This document shows, piece by piece, positions 39,481-52,923 of a DNA stretch of 64,000 nucleotides (its first letter is position 1; each line of letters starts with the position of its first letter). The stretch is from the NCBI GenBank assembly GCA_034670405.1, contig JAXDDX010000003.1, forward strand, positions 6,450,001 through 6,514,000, given 5' to 3'. The translations under genes were made by a program, and so were the position numbers. The stretch is from Hoplostethus atlanticus. Lineage: Eukaryota; Chordata; Actinopteri; Trachichthyiformes; Trachichthyidae. The notes under the pieces were generated by a model. That model made no database searches, had not been told where the DNA came from, and saw only the letters and a list, made by a program, of their open reading frames with translations.

Positions 39481-42400
39481 ATTCTTGACATTATTAGGCA
39501 ACAAAAGTGCATTTGTTCGGGTGCAGTAGCCTTAACAGTTCATTTGAAGTTTATTCTTTCTTTCTTTTTTACAGGCATTTACTTTGGATTTCACGTAATG
39601 ACAGTGAGAGAAGAGAGAGGTACTAGCAGAGCAAGAGATTGTAAATTATGGAAGCACAGCACATCAACGACTTTCCAAGAGAGTGTACTAATCTTATCAA
39701 ATACAATGGCACCATATTGTGCACCTTTCTGCATCTTAATCCTGGTGGGAGGTCATGCCATTGATATATCCCCAAAAGAAGACAACATAAAGTCTTAGAT
39801 CGATCAAATTCAACAAATGTAAATCATGAGTAAACCTTGTTTCTGGTGTACCCTGAACCTCCAGTGAACCTTCCAAACTCTTCTTTGCTAACACATAACG
39901 AGCAGACGTAAGCATGCTGGTTTGATTCCAGATAACTTCAATTGGGTTTTAAATCACATTTAATTCATCAACACAGTTATAATTGAGTTCACCTTCAATC
40001 CTCCTCAAACACAGAAACAGAGTCACGGTGTTTTGGCTCACTTTCCTCCAACACTGTAGTCGTTATGGTGACTGATGGGTGAGAGGAAAGGAAAGAGACG
40101 GAAACTTGATCCTCTGGACTCGAGCTCCGAGTGTCATTATATCCCTGTCTGCTATATTACCTCCCCTCTGTTCCTCTGCCAAATATGTAGACCTTACACC
40201 ACACTAGCCCTACCTACTGCCCTTAACCCAACCCCTCCGAGTTTATGTCAATGCATGAGCACTACACAGAGTAAGATGAAAAGCTCCAGTTCACCAAACC
40301 AGTGTTGATTTAGTAATCAATACTTCTTTGTCTTTTCATGTCAGAAAGTCAACTTTCTTTAACGCTCCAAAGAAGTTCAGAGAATCTCATTTTCCCACTG
40401 AGCACTAGACGTCTTCTCAACGTTGCATATGCTTTAGCTCTCATATCGCCCAGGACCTTTTTGTCTGTGTATTGCTCAGTTCTAGACCAAGCAGTAATTG
40501 CATTATTACATATTGAAACAATGCATGAACAGCTGTAAATATCAAAAATGTACAAGGTACAAATAATGGTTTAATTTGTTATAGACATCTCCCAAACTTT
40601 CACTTTTAAACTCTATGTAGCCAAATGTTAGTCTAGACACTATAAACCATTTAGACATATTTTAAATGGCTAATCAACGTAAAATTGCTGAATTACTGAG
40701 TACTGGGGACCATGAGGTTGCCAATAAGTTGCCTTCTCATTACAGTCAAACAAGTTACTCTGTTCCCTTGGACAGCCAAGAATACACACTTACTTAGAAT
40801 GGGTCAATGAATTAAGTCAAGATCATGTGATTTTGTGCAATTCACTGTAAAATATTGTCTCTTATCAAGTTTATTCTACAGCAGATATGCGACAGATTTT
40901 TTTTTTGTAGACATTCAGTTTCCATCTCCAGTTCTAGTCTGGTTGAACGCCCAGACCTGCAAGGACAGGTGCAACTTCATATTGAAAGAAGAGTTCTTGG
41001 TGATGTTTTGTCCACTGGCACATATTTTTGGAAGGGAGACGTCGATGCATAGAGGCTGATTAAGATGGTTACCGATCTTGACGTATATATGGTGTTTTAC
41101 AGGGATGCCCTATTACAGCAGATTTATTTGTAATGGACATCTGGACAGAGAAGTCCTCTTCACAAATCTGGAATAGATTGTTCTCATCCCTGATCTTCCA
41201 ATAGCTTTTTATTCTGTAATTATGAAGAATATGTGAATGTGCCAATGGTGCATGATATCTTTTGACTCTCTCGTCCCTTTATTATCCTTTGGTATGAAGC
41301 GATTACAGACCGGTCGGCTTGGTAAATAGGAATGTGGTGTGGGCAGTTTACTGTCACATTGCAATATTTCTACGTAATGAAGTAAAAAACTCAAGCAGTT
41401 ACCGCATGCTGCCATTTGGGGCCGCCAACATGCAGAATTGTGTAGCCTTAAAGAAGGCACTTCAAGTCCCCTGCCACGCCTCTGCTGTAGTAGCCCACTT
41501 CACAGCGGTCATGTTACAGAGTCGTCCCCAGCCGGTAGCCCATGGTAGAGGGCCCCTGTGTTCTTAGTGATGCCCAGAACTGTTCCTGTCAGGGCTTGGT
41601 TGAGTCGTTCAGCCTTTCGGGCAGATAACGGCCCCCCAGGGAGCCTCCCCTGCTCTGGCTTTCTCAAACTAGTCATCTCTCACCCTTTGGAGACTTGCCG
41701 GGGAAGCAGAACGAGGACAGCTGGGAAGTTTCTTGAACATCTTTTCCCCATTTTTTCAGCTGGGAAGTCATTTGAAATTTCATTACTCTTTCACACTTGT
41801 AGCACACACACAGAGAGCAGGCAGACATCACAGGCTGCAGCGCGGCATGTATTTAGTGTCACCATTTTCCAAACCTTACCCATGTCTTAAACTATGCAAG
41901 ATTTCAACCTTTTGTCCCTCCAATAACTACCAAAATCTTTCACACATGGTTGGGCGGAATCCAGGCAATGCTCCCTGTGTGGCAAATGTTTGTTGTTTTG
42001 ATAGTCGTCAACATTGTGTGGGCCTCTTCCTTCCACCGGGCTGGTGTGGTCTGCGTTTGGCGCTTTAGTGTGGTGATGGGCATGTCTCAAAGCCTCGGAC
42101 CTGAGTTATCTGCTACTTTAGTGAGAGGGCTAAGTTAGAGAGGCCTTTGGGAGGTCTCCGCCTTTTTCTCCTCATCTCCGCTCTCCTCAGAAGTGATGCC
42201 AGGACAATAGAGGGAGAGGAGTGTGCATGGCTTCACACCAGCTGTGAAAGCTCATAGCAATTCTGAGTCCAGATTTCTCCAACTCGCCCACTCGTTTGAT
42301 TTCTTTGAGCCTACGCTTTCCTTTTCCCCCTTTTCTGTCTTTGAATGATCTCCATATCAATCCATCAATCTGTCGCATGTCTGTCTCTAATTGTTCTGGT

Positions 42401-43120
42401 GGGAGTAGTGCTATTACCGACATAATTGATCGTGTCAAGTAAACTGTCTTGTTAAAACTAGATGGAATATTGACCATTTGTGGTGGGAAAGAAAATGTCT
42501 GGAGAGTGTCCACTTTTGGAGAAAAAGCATGTAAGCGGTCATGTTATATTACCTCTTGGATCTGATAGTCATAAATTGTAGTGTTACTGCTGTAACTATA
42601 AAGCTACCCATCACAGTGATGACAGCTAAAATCCTTCATAGTAGGCAGAGTCCTCCTACTCCTACTCCTATTCAATTCCTTTACCTTTTTGAAGTATCTA
42701 CTGTTCAATAAAGCCCTCTAAATGACTTGTTCCTGTTCAGCATCCACACTGAAACTTTAGCACTATTCTAGACCCTTCTCAACTGACCAGTGTGGTCAGT
42801 AGCAGCTCTCTCCAAGTCAGAGAAAAGAGCCTCCAGTGGAAATAGCAAGCTCAGACGTACATTTGAGCTCGAGAGATTTAGAAATGTCACCCAGTATTTT
42901 CTGGATATTTCTTTATTCCACAAGGTCACGGTCCTTCATTTGGACCACGGTTACTGGAGTGGCTGCTGTGCTTGGTTTGTTTTCAAAGAGGTCCACGTAA
43001 CTACAAACAGCATTTCTGGACTGATCTCAGCGCAGAATCAACTTGGCCTCACCCTTTTTTTTTGCTCCACACGGATCACAAGCTTGTGATGTGTAATTCT
43101 TTATATCCCTGATGTTTGTA

Positions 43121-43141
43121 GGTGTGTGTGTGTGTGTGTGT
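43121..43141 (+). repeat. (GT)n microsatellite
   Basis: About ten GT units. Confidence 0.85.
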
Positions 43142-46100
43142 ATATGGACACATCTATGGTACAGTCCACTGACGCATGCATGGAGGATGTGTGTGATCAT
43201 TTCCCAGTTGGAAAGCCTGTACATGTACTCTTCATCATCTGTGGCCTATTTGGATTGGCAGAGGTGCAGTCCTGATTGGGTGGTTTCACTGTAGGCTACG
43301 TGAGACCGTTTTGTTTGACTGGGCACTCCAAAATACAAGGAGCCTGATTGAAAACTACGCTACCCTTGTTAGCCTCAGTGGTTTCAGCTCTACATCGTTC
43401 ATTTACTTACAGGTTTTTTTTGCGCCAGATCTTTCCACGCCAGAGGAAAGATCCTCAATGAAAATGGAGAGCAACAGAGTGGTAGTGAGGGGCAAATAAG
43501 GTCACTCTGACATACATGTTTTTGCATTACGCTCAAAAATGTAAAAACAAGAAAAAAGAAAACCATCGCGGTCAATCATATACGAGAATTCAATCTGGCC
43601 TTTTGGGAAATTCATCCCTAAAAATAGAAACCACACAAATCCCGGCCTTCTTCTTTTCCAGGCCTGGCTCTCTCTCAGACACCACAGAGTGAGGACATTA
43701 GATGGGCCAGAACACTTTGGAGCATCCAACAGGCACTTCACTGCAGCTGAACATGTTATACATCAACATACAAGGCATGCTGTCTCTCTCCAGTGAATCC
43801 TGTTCTCTTGATTGGACGGTCAGTCAGAAAGCCTCGTCTGGAAGGCTCCTGGAATCTGATGGGAGAACCACAGAGTGCCCCAGTTATCTTTGGATTCTCC
43901 CAGCTTGTTTTACTAAGGGGCTCGGCCAAAACGTTCCCTTTTCCCCCTGCTGATAAGACAGCTCCCATCATGCCTCACTCACACACTCTGAGTGTAGCAA
44001 GAATACCGCTGGCTGGTGTTGCCGATCTAAGATTACTCTTCCTTTTGAACTTTTAAATCCAATAGAAAAAGAAAAGTTTGCGTAACATCTATACGTTGCA
44101 AGTGGGCAGAGTAAAGACCCCGGCAGGAAAGACAGAGGCCCCCAGAAGATAGTTCAGGAGATGGATAGGACGAAGTGTTGAGTGGTATTTCCCTCCCCTT
44201 GCAGAGCAGAGAATTCCTGCTTTTGATTGCCCCATATTGATTGACTTTCGTGGTTGCAAATGATTCCTTCCTGTCTCAATACACGTCCCTGTAGAGACGC
44301 TCTTAGCATCACATACCAGTCCATCTTTAACGAGGCAGGTAGAATTTGATAATAAAAAAAAGAATTACGTTGAAGCAAATCAGATGTGAAAGGGAAATAA
44401 ACAACGGGTTGACAAGTGTTTTTTCCCAAGCGATGGGATGTTGAACGATGTGCTGTCTGCCCACTGTGATATTGTTGCCGAACTGCAGCATTACGCAATA
44501 TCCTGAGCGAGCATCAATCTTCATTCTTGGCTTCGCGACGGTCTTGTATATCTTGTTCCACTTTGAGAGATTTACACTTTCCCTCTCTCCCTTCGACGTT
44601 GATTTATTATAATCTTCTCTATCAGACTTTTATGAAAGGCATTTTGATGCCAGAGGCCACATTTTATTGGGCCAGCCTCATCACCCAGGGTTCATGGTTT
44701 GTGGCTTGGCTAATTGTCCTGCTCTCCATCAGGCCTCAGTGAAAAAGTCATTTCATATGGGTGTGCTGGCTGAGTGTAATCTCCTGCTCAGACAGGCCCC
44801 CTCCACTGCAGCCCCGATGACATTGATATGCCGCTATTAACCTATAAATGAGAGTGGAATTGAAATCCCAGTCTCTGCTGATTTCAAAACACACTGATTG
44901 CTTCGGGCGTAGTATTTCGAGTGGTCGGGATTTATGCAAATCTGACTCTGCAGTTTATTATCTTACATTCCCCCCCCCAAAAAAGCCAAACACTAAACTC
45001 GTAGACTTTATTCTTCTCAGGCTCTCATGCCACATGTGACTCCAAATATACTCTCCACTATATACTTTAAGGCTGGCTTTGGTTGCACTGGGAGCTGTGT
45101 AATTATAGTAAAGCATAGGATATCCACTTCATGTAGCTGAACTTCATGGTTGTGTGTAAGGTTAGTACAAGGTGTGCAAAAGTACGAGCCCGTGCTATCC
45201 CATATAACATGAATGAAGGAGTATAGAGAAGGGTTTGTAACGTACTTGCTTAAGACCGGTTGACCATCAGTAACAGCTACAGGGTGCTGAAACGTTGCTG
45301 AACTTGGGTTGAACTTGCCTCCTACTCTACCTTCAATCTGATTTCTTAACGTACACTACATGACTAAATCTCTCAATCCCCTGTCTTTACTGTTCTTTCT
45401 CTCAACAGGAGAAGCTCAGTATCTCTCCTTTTCACATAGCAGCTATATTCTGCCTTCATTGGCAATATAATCCAGACCCCTTTAGTTTTAGTACATGGCC
45501 CTTAAAAGCTTCAACCACACTCCTGGTTATTGGTTATTTTTCAGTTTTCGTCAACCTCATTTTCAATTGTAAAGCGCTAGCTCCCACCCCACCGAAAATA
45601 ACTTTCAATTCTCTCCTCTTGAAATCTCAGATGTTTTTTTCCCCCAGTTCATTTTTCAGGCTCTCATGTTGTAAATATAAATGTAGGCACTGTGCTTGTG
45701 ATTTTTTTTTTTTTATGTCTGTGGGTGTACCTTGAAAAAAAAAAAAAAACTATTCATGCATAGTTCTGGCTAAAATGGAAAGCGACATGGAGCCTCCTCA
45801 AATAGCTCACACATTCATTGCCTGCCACGAATGGGTCAGTCACAAGAGAGGAAATATTTTTCTTAGCGATCTGTTGGGAAATGCTTGCTTTCTACAGTGC
45901 TGAGACATGTTGGACTCTTAGAAAATACCCCTGCTTTCCCCCCCCCAAGCCTTAGGTATTCATACTACTGGTTCTGTCTCTAGTTATACTTTCCTCCAGG
46001 TCACACTCAAAAGAGGACAATTTTAGTCATACCACGGTGGAGAAAACAAGCATGTGAAGCAGTACGGTAGTCACAAATAACTTCGTCCCCTGCAAGATGA

Positions 46101-47395
46101 TAAAATATTACAGTAAGCTGCAGGCGCTGCGTGTTAAAAGATGGAGTAGCTCTCTTGTATTGCTCTTGGTTTCCCCTTTCCTCATGTGGTTTATTATTCT
46201 TCTCTTTGGCTTGTGTCTCTGCCAGCTTTACAGCTCCCTCACTCCTACACACTGCTCAGCCTCTGTTAGGAGTTACAGTCCAGAGTGTGGGGCACGCTCT
46301 CCGCCGAGTCCCCCGGCTGCCGTCTGCTCTAGCAGGCTATGGAGGCCCTATTACCGCAGCCATATCTTCATCACCTCCAATAAATGATTTCCATCGACTC
46401 ACACTCACACCAATGCCATCTTTTTAAAAAAAGTCTGGCTTTTGATGATAAGCACGTCTTGCCTTATTTTTCTTGGCAAAGCTCCTGATGACTATCCCAT
46501 CTCATGCGCAGAAGAAGGCACCCCCTGCACTGAGTTTTTGGAGCTCCAGAAATCTCCTTGGAGCTTCTTTTTCTTCAATTAGTGTTTTCTTAAAAAAGAT
46601 CCATTTATAAAAGACATGGAAGGAAGGAGAATTCTAATCAACTTGTGAGGCTTAACCCCGCTGTAATCTCTCTCGAGCTGCGATCCAGAGCCAACACTTG
46701 CAAACAATTATCCCGCTGGTACCCAGGGGCCCGATCTGATTGGCCTGTTTGCCTTGCGCTGTCTTGGGAGCTCCTAGAGTAATTGAGTCGGCTCCCTGGC
46801 TGATGCCTCGTGAGCTGCTTTTATAACTCCAGTGGTTCCAGCACTCTGTAGATGTGTACTGTTATTAAAACCAGACCACAAGTGGGTCATTACATTAGAG
46901 TGTAATGCGCTGCACTGAAGCATACTGTGTGGTATCCCACTGTTCCCCAGTCGTCCCCGTCACTGTCCTATGCAGACAGACGCCACTCCTGAAGCAGGCA
47001 GTTTTCCCTGCTGGCAGCCCTCCCAGAGCCTGTAGAAGTCATCCTCCCTCCCCCCCCGCTCCCCTTCATTCCCTCAGAGCCTCTTGCTGCCAAAGGGCCT
47101 GGTTGGCCCATGCTCTGGCTCAGATAAACAACAAAGAAGGGGTCCAAAGATGCTTTCAAACAGCACCTGGTATGGTGTTCTTGTTTCACTTTGGAGGTTG
47201 CCTTGACTCTCACATCCCTGTAATAAAATTTTGTTTTGATCTGCTGAATTTAGGCTTTGGAATAATATAATAAATGAGTATGTGAATAACTGAATTTATC
47301 CAATAGGAGAATTTTCCAGTCCCACTTAAAGTAATTTCACTGTAATGCACCGTGTTCAGAATTGTTTAACCAATAGCATGTTGTCTTCTCTGTAG

Positions 47396-47584
47396 GTGAC
47401 TGCAACAGATGCGGACAGCGGCTCCTTTGGCTCCATCACCTACTCCCTGGGCTCCGGCATTAACAGCGCCATTCCCACTCAGTTCACCATTGGCAAGGAG
47501 ACGGGCCAGATCTGCACCACTTTTGCGCTAGACAGAGAGCGAGGGCCGGCCAGCTACGACTTCACTGTGACTGCAGTGGACGGG
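47396..47584 (+). CDS. dchs1: dchs1 coding exon: middle of the first repeat in the window (EC6 by 27-repeat numbering)
   Basis: 63 codons, phase 0 at both ends. The acceptor is ttgtcttctctgtag and the donor gtgagc. The translation starts [12 protein letters not shown], carries ALDRERG and ends VTAVDG, which is typical of the B-to-G strands of a cadherin repeat. The first third of the repeat must come from an exon upstream of the window, because nothing suitable precedes it within 47 kb. Confidence 0.9.
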
Positions 47585-48929
47585 GTGAGCCACTACGTTC
47601 TGAAATCATGCTTAATATGAATCCTTTGAGCCACAGAGTACTCCCATAAACACAGCAGCAGTGCTTTTCATAGAGACAGGAGAGCAAATACATGGCCAAC
47701 GGTGCAGAGAGACTTTCATTTGAGCAGCCAAGTAAAAAAAAAAAGGGTTGAATGGCTCTCCATGGCAGGCTTACTCACAAGTTAGTATAGCATCCTGTGC
47801 ACTCCCATGCCAAATAATACTTAAAAGTAAAAGGTTAAAAATGAAAGGAAATTACTGCAGCCATGTTAAAGCAATCAGATGGAGAAATGCTTCAACTGTC
47901 AGGCAGTAATATTTTAACAAGTTGGACTGCCGCCTCCCTCCTTTTTGCCACCTGGTCCAAATGAAAAGCCTGCACTGTATTCTCTCCAAATGAAAAGCCT
48001 ATGAAACAGATTGTTCGGTTGCGGTGAGCCCTCTCGCCCTCCACGGGTCCTGACATATTGCTGTTTCCCCAGGGAAACTGTCAATGTGTATCCCTCCACA
48101 AATCTGCTGGGACTATATTTTGGAGGCCGCACTATACATTCAGCTTTAACAGGGGTTACTGCTGGTTTTTACTTGCGCTATTTAATGTGGTCTAAATCCT
48201 GCTTTCAGGTGGGGTTTTTTTTTCACCAGTTGGTCGTGATTTACTGTATGTGAAGGTATAATATAACAAAAGAGCTTTTTGTTTCCTTCGCAGGGCGGAC
48301 TGAGCTCAGTAGCCTATGTGAAGGTAGATCTGGTTGACATTAATGATAACAGACCCACCTTCTACCCGGTGAGCTATGCTGTCAGCTTGAGCACACAGAG
48401 CGCCCCCGGGACCTCGGTTGTCAGAGTGATGGCCTACGACACCGACACAGGGGAGAACGGCAGAGTTACATACCGAATGGTACCCGGAGGGGCCTCCCCT
48501 TACTTCACTCTCAACAAGGACACAGGTCGGTACAGCTGCCGAGAGCTTTCCTGCTTTTACTCTAATAGTGAAGGTGACTGCTCAACAATACTTTCTGTAT
48601 GTACGAGCTTTCCCAGTCCTGACTGAGCTTTGTTTTGTAGGCGTGATCTCCCTGTCTCGATCTCTCCACGGGAAGGCCAACTCCGTCATCCCCATGGTGA
48701 TCTCCGCCCTGGACGGCGGCGGTCTGGTCGCGCTGGTCAACGCCAGGGTCAACATCAGCGTGGTGGCAGGGCTGGTGGCGCCGCCTGTCTTCGAACAGGC
48801 TCAGCACTACTTCACCGTATCGGAGGATGTCTTGCGCGGGACAGTCGTCGGCATCGTCCAGGCTAGCAGCAAGATCGGTAGGTGGGCTTTGTCCAGAATG
48901 GGACTTCCTGAATGACAAAAGACCAACGT

Positions 48930-48964
<35 letters not shown>

Positions 48965-51900
48965 CGCCCAGGCTGAACAGTTCAGTATACATTTATCAGT
49001 CACTCGGGATCATAGGGCAGAATGTGCTGAAAGTGTTTTTTTCTGCTCCCTGCACCACTTGTACAAATAGGCTTTGGGCCACTATACACACCTAACTTCG
49101 AAATCACATCAATCAAAAACTCCATTTCAGAACATTGTTTATATAATCACTTTCTATACGGTATAGCGAACTCTATTACCGCTTGAAAACTGAAGAATTA
49201 CATCCTCTGAGTATGCTATTACTTCAGTGCTTTTAGCACAGTCTCCTGGGTTGTGTTGACATGCCTCTGGTTTTTATCATCTTTCTTTCTCTCTGCTTTC
49301 AGGCTCCTCCAAATATATCTCCTACACCATCAGCTCCGGGGACCCTGCAGGCTACTTCACAGTGGATCCTGAGACGGGGGCCCTGAGGACCAGTTTGCCC
49401 CTCGATCACGAAGCCCAGTCAACTCTCGACCTGGAGGTCCAGGCCCGCAGCGGCAGCCCCCCGGCCTTCGGCCAGACCCGCGTGCACATCTTCATCGCAG
49501 ACGTCAACGATAACTCGCCCGTTTTTCTGCCCTCGTCCTCGGAGTCCCTCCTGCTGCCAGAGCACACGGAAATGGGCACTGTGGTGTACCGTGTCCAAGC
49601 TGAGGATAGAGACTCTGGACCCAATGGCCAACTCACCTTTGACCTCTCCTCCCCCAGCGGAGCACAGAGGACCTTCAGCATAGAGCGCAGCAGTGGAGAG
49701 ATCCGACTGGTGGGGAGCCTCTCTTATGAGACTGTCCCCCGCTACGATCTCCAGGTGACGGCCAAGGATAGTGGGGTACCCCAGCTTAGTGCTACTCTCA
49801 TGCTAGTGGTTCATGTCCAGGCAGAGAATGACCAGGGACCCGTGTTCGATACCCTCACCTACCGCGTGGAGCTAAAGGAGGGCACCCTGCTAAACACGCG
49901 CTTCCTGCAGGTCAGGGCTCTGAACCGAGAAACCCCGGGCTCAGGTTCCTCCAGCCCACTAGCATATCACCTGCGTCCAGATGGAGATGCTGCGGGGTTC
50001 GGCATCGCCGCAGACAGTGGCTGGCTGTTTGTGAAGAGTGCCCTAGACAGAGAAGTAAAGGACATGTATCTCCTAACAGTGTTGGCCAGCGCGGGTCACG
50101 GACAGCTGAAAAAGACGGGCAGCGCCACAGTGCGGATATCAGTTACTGATGAGAATGACAACTCTCCTCGGCTCACGCAGGACAGGGCCTTCATGGCTGT
50201 GAGGGAAAACCTGGCGGCGGGGACAGGGTTTGGTCGTGTGTCGGCCACAGACCGAGACAGCGGCTCCAACGGACGCCTCGGCTACCGCCTCCTCCACCCT
50301 GACCGCCACTTCCAGATCAACTCTCACACAGGTTAGTAGATAATGTGATGCATTATGATCAATAACAAAGGCATGAGTCGCAGATGGTCTTTTTGGTTAG
50401 GGCATTAAAATCAGTCATTTTTCATTAGGAAAGCAATGAAGATATGAACCAGTGGGCAAACCTGCATACCGTTGGGCCTCGGTTGCACATGGTTGGAAAC
50501 TATGATATAAACTATGATCTAGTCCTTTGGCCACAGGGCTTTGTTGCACATTTTAAACTAGGCTGATTGGCTTTGCAGAATTTCACATAGAGCTTGGGGA
50601 CACACCAGTTAACACACCAGCTTGTACGGACCCAAGAATGATTCCATCAAATGTGATAACTAGAGCTTCTGTGAGCCATTAAATGATCATTTTCTAGGCT
50701 CTATCACAAATACATCAATTCACTTATGGTGTCATGTATTCAAGCGGCTGCCTCTTCCCCACTGTTATTAATTAATCAGACGATGGCGACTGCCTGGTGA
50801 CTGGTGGGCTCTAATTGGCCTGCTGAGCCTGTTAGTCTGTGGGCGGAGACACATGGACTGATTTGTGATCAGTTCCTGGCTGACTTGCTGTCTCTGCAGC
50901 ATCTGCTAGAGTTCCCAAATCCCTCTATGTGTGTATGTCAGCACACTGTGCATGTTTAGTATGTGTGTGTCCCTGATCAAAGCCCGCTGGCTCTTTAATC
51001 TCTCATCATTATTTCAGTGCTTTGGACTAGTGCCTCTTTGTGAAATCCTTCTCATCCACCCACTCCCTCCCCAGGTGAGATCAGTACAAGGACAGCCCTG
51101 GACAGAGAGCAGCAGTCTAGTTACCAGCTGGTGGTGGTGGTGCAGGATGGAGGATCCCCCCCTCGTAGCGCCACGGGCACCGCCTTCATCACGGTCCTGG
51201 ACGACAACGACAACACTCCCGCTTTCACCCACAGCCAGTCTGGCAAAGTCCTCATCATGCAGGTGATGCAACAAGACCAGAGACACAGACAGGAAATGAA
51301 GTGTTTTCAAAGACGTCAGTGACATCTATTTGGTTTTCACCCCTAGGTGCTGGAAGGCCAGCCCTCTGGGATTCTACTGGGCACATTGCAAGCCAAAGAC
51401 CCTGACGAGGGGGAGAATGGCACCATATTCTACTCTCTGTCAGGTACAGTAACTACAGGAAGAACAAGGGAGTGATTATGTGTGAATTATATATATCATT
51501 GTCAAATGAATTGTGATACCTTGGTATGGAAAACAAATGAGACCATGGTCAAAATAACTGGTAACATCCACCTGATGCCAGTGGTATTGTCAGTGCTAAT
51601 GAACACATTTCCCATAAACTTTGTTGCTTCCTGTCAGAGGATGTTGCATTTCTCTCTGTTTAGAAGAACAGTGTACCTCTTCTGTACCTCTTCATTGTAC
51701 CTCTTCACAATGTAAAATGCAATAGTCTCAGTGATGGTCTTGTTTGTTTACGGTTTGACCTTTGTTTCAAATGTAATGTGGTAATGATTTATTGATGATA
51801 AATGTCACACGTAGCACCTTTAAGGTAATTGATGGGTGATGGGTCATTTTGGTCTCCATTTAAAGTGATTGCTGCCCATGTCACCCCCAGGTCCCCGGGC

Positions 51901-52869
51901 GGAGCGTTTCTCTTTGAACCCCAACACTGGTGAACTGCGCTCATCCTCCCCTCTTAGCCACTCGGAGAGAGCTGAGTACACCCTGAGCGTGACAGCCACT
52001 GACAGAGGACTGCCGCCTCACAGCACCTCCTGCTCCCTCAGCATACAGGTCAGACCTCCACTGGAACCCAGCCAGCACAAACTCTCTTAATGCTCACCTA
52101 TTTTATATCAAAGAATAGACTCGGGGGCCGAGAGGATTCATGTCTCAGGGCGTCTCGGAGTGGCTGCAGACATATCAGCCTCACTTCTGACAAGCTTCCC
52201 TCCCTTCCCCTCCCTTTTCTTCCTCTGTGACTTTTCAAAAGGGGAAATTTCTATCTGAAATGGAAAAGTGGGTCTGAATCAAATACTCCCAGCTGGCTCG
52301 TGATGAGGGCCAGCTGTAGACTCCTCTGATCAAGGTCAGAGTCAATGACTTCAACACTTTTAATACAGTAGCCCTTTCGCAACGAGAGGCAGGGATACAT
52401 GCTCACATAAACCACGGCATTGAAGTTAATTTAGTTAATATTTAATATCCAACAGAAAAGGGATCGGTAAAAACAATAGAAGGAACCTGGAAGGAAGCCA
52501 TAGGTTCCAGGAAAGAGTTGTCATGTAAAGGGCTCCAGTACAAGTTTTTTCCTCCTTTCTAACAACAAAAATGAAAGTCATAATTAGTAATTAATTGGAT
52601 TAAACAGTGGAAAATCAATCTTTTCAGACTGATTTTCCAAATCCATCACTTATAGGATGGGACTGCACTAATCTATTCCTGGAACACAGTTTTCCATCTA
52701 ATGTGGAACCAATTTATAGCTTGTCATGTAACGTTTCACTACAAATACAGCATCTTTTTGACCGCCTACACACTGTGGGAGCTGTGCTGTAAGATTGCAA
52801 TGCTGAGCATCCTGAACATCCTGTAAGCTACAAAACACTGGGTCAGTAGCACTGCTGAAAGAGATCAGC

Positions 52870-52923
<54 letters not shown>

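Larger units (their letters stand above)
1..47395 (+). other. dchs1: Large dchs1 intron (5' limit outside the window), no recognisable coding exon
   Basis: The exon at 47396 opens in the middle of a cadherin repeat in phase 0, so coding sequence must precede it. No cadherin motif, long open frame or convincing exon occurs before it here. The span is therefore read as intron, probably the one after the large exon that in other vertebrates encodes the signal peptide and first repeats. Open frames are scattered, at most ~150 codons, biased to low complexity or antisense overlap, and match no family I know. Interspersed repeats, inverted repeats and microsatellites are listed separately. Outside those I see unique AT-rich sequence with nothing I can name, notably 8.3-11.4, 16.8-20.6, 21.5-24.5, 25-29.4, 30.5-34, 37.5-39.3 and 40-47.3 kb. 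Enhancers may lie here but cannot be recognised without cross-species alignment. A separate non-coding gene is not excluded. Confidence 0.75.

Noticed and set aside
39918..39932. B-box-like ggtttgattcc on the plus strand
   Set aside because: No matching A box at the right distance and no tRNA-like fold around it.
41390..41450. Peptide SYRMLPFGAANMQN recalling the MPFGLxNAP motif of gypsy-type reverse transcriptase
   Set aside because: Only about a dozen residues. The preceding and following reverse transcriptase motifs are absent in all nearby frames.
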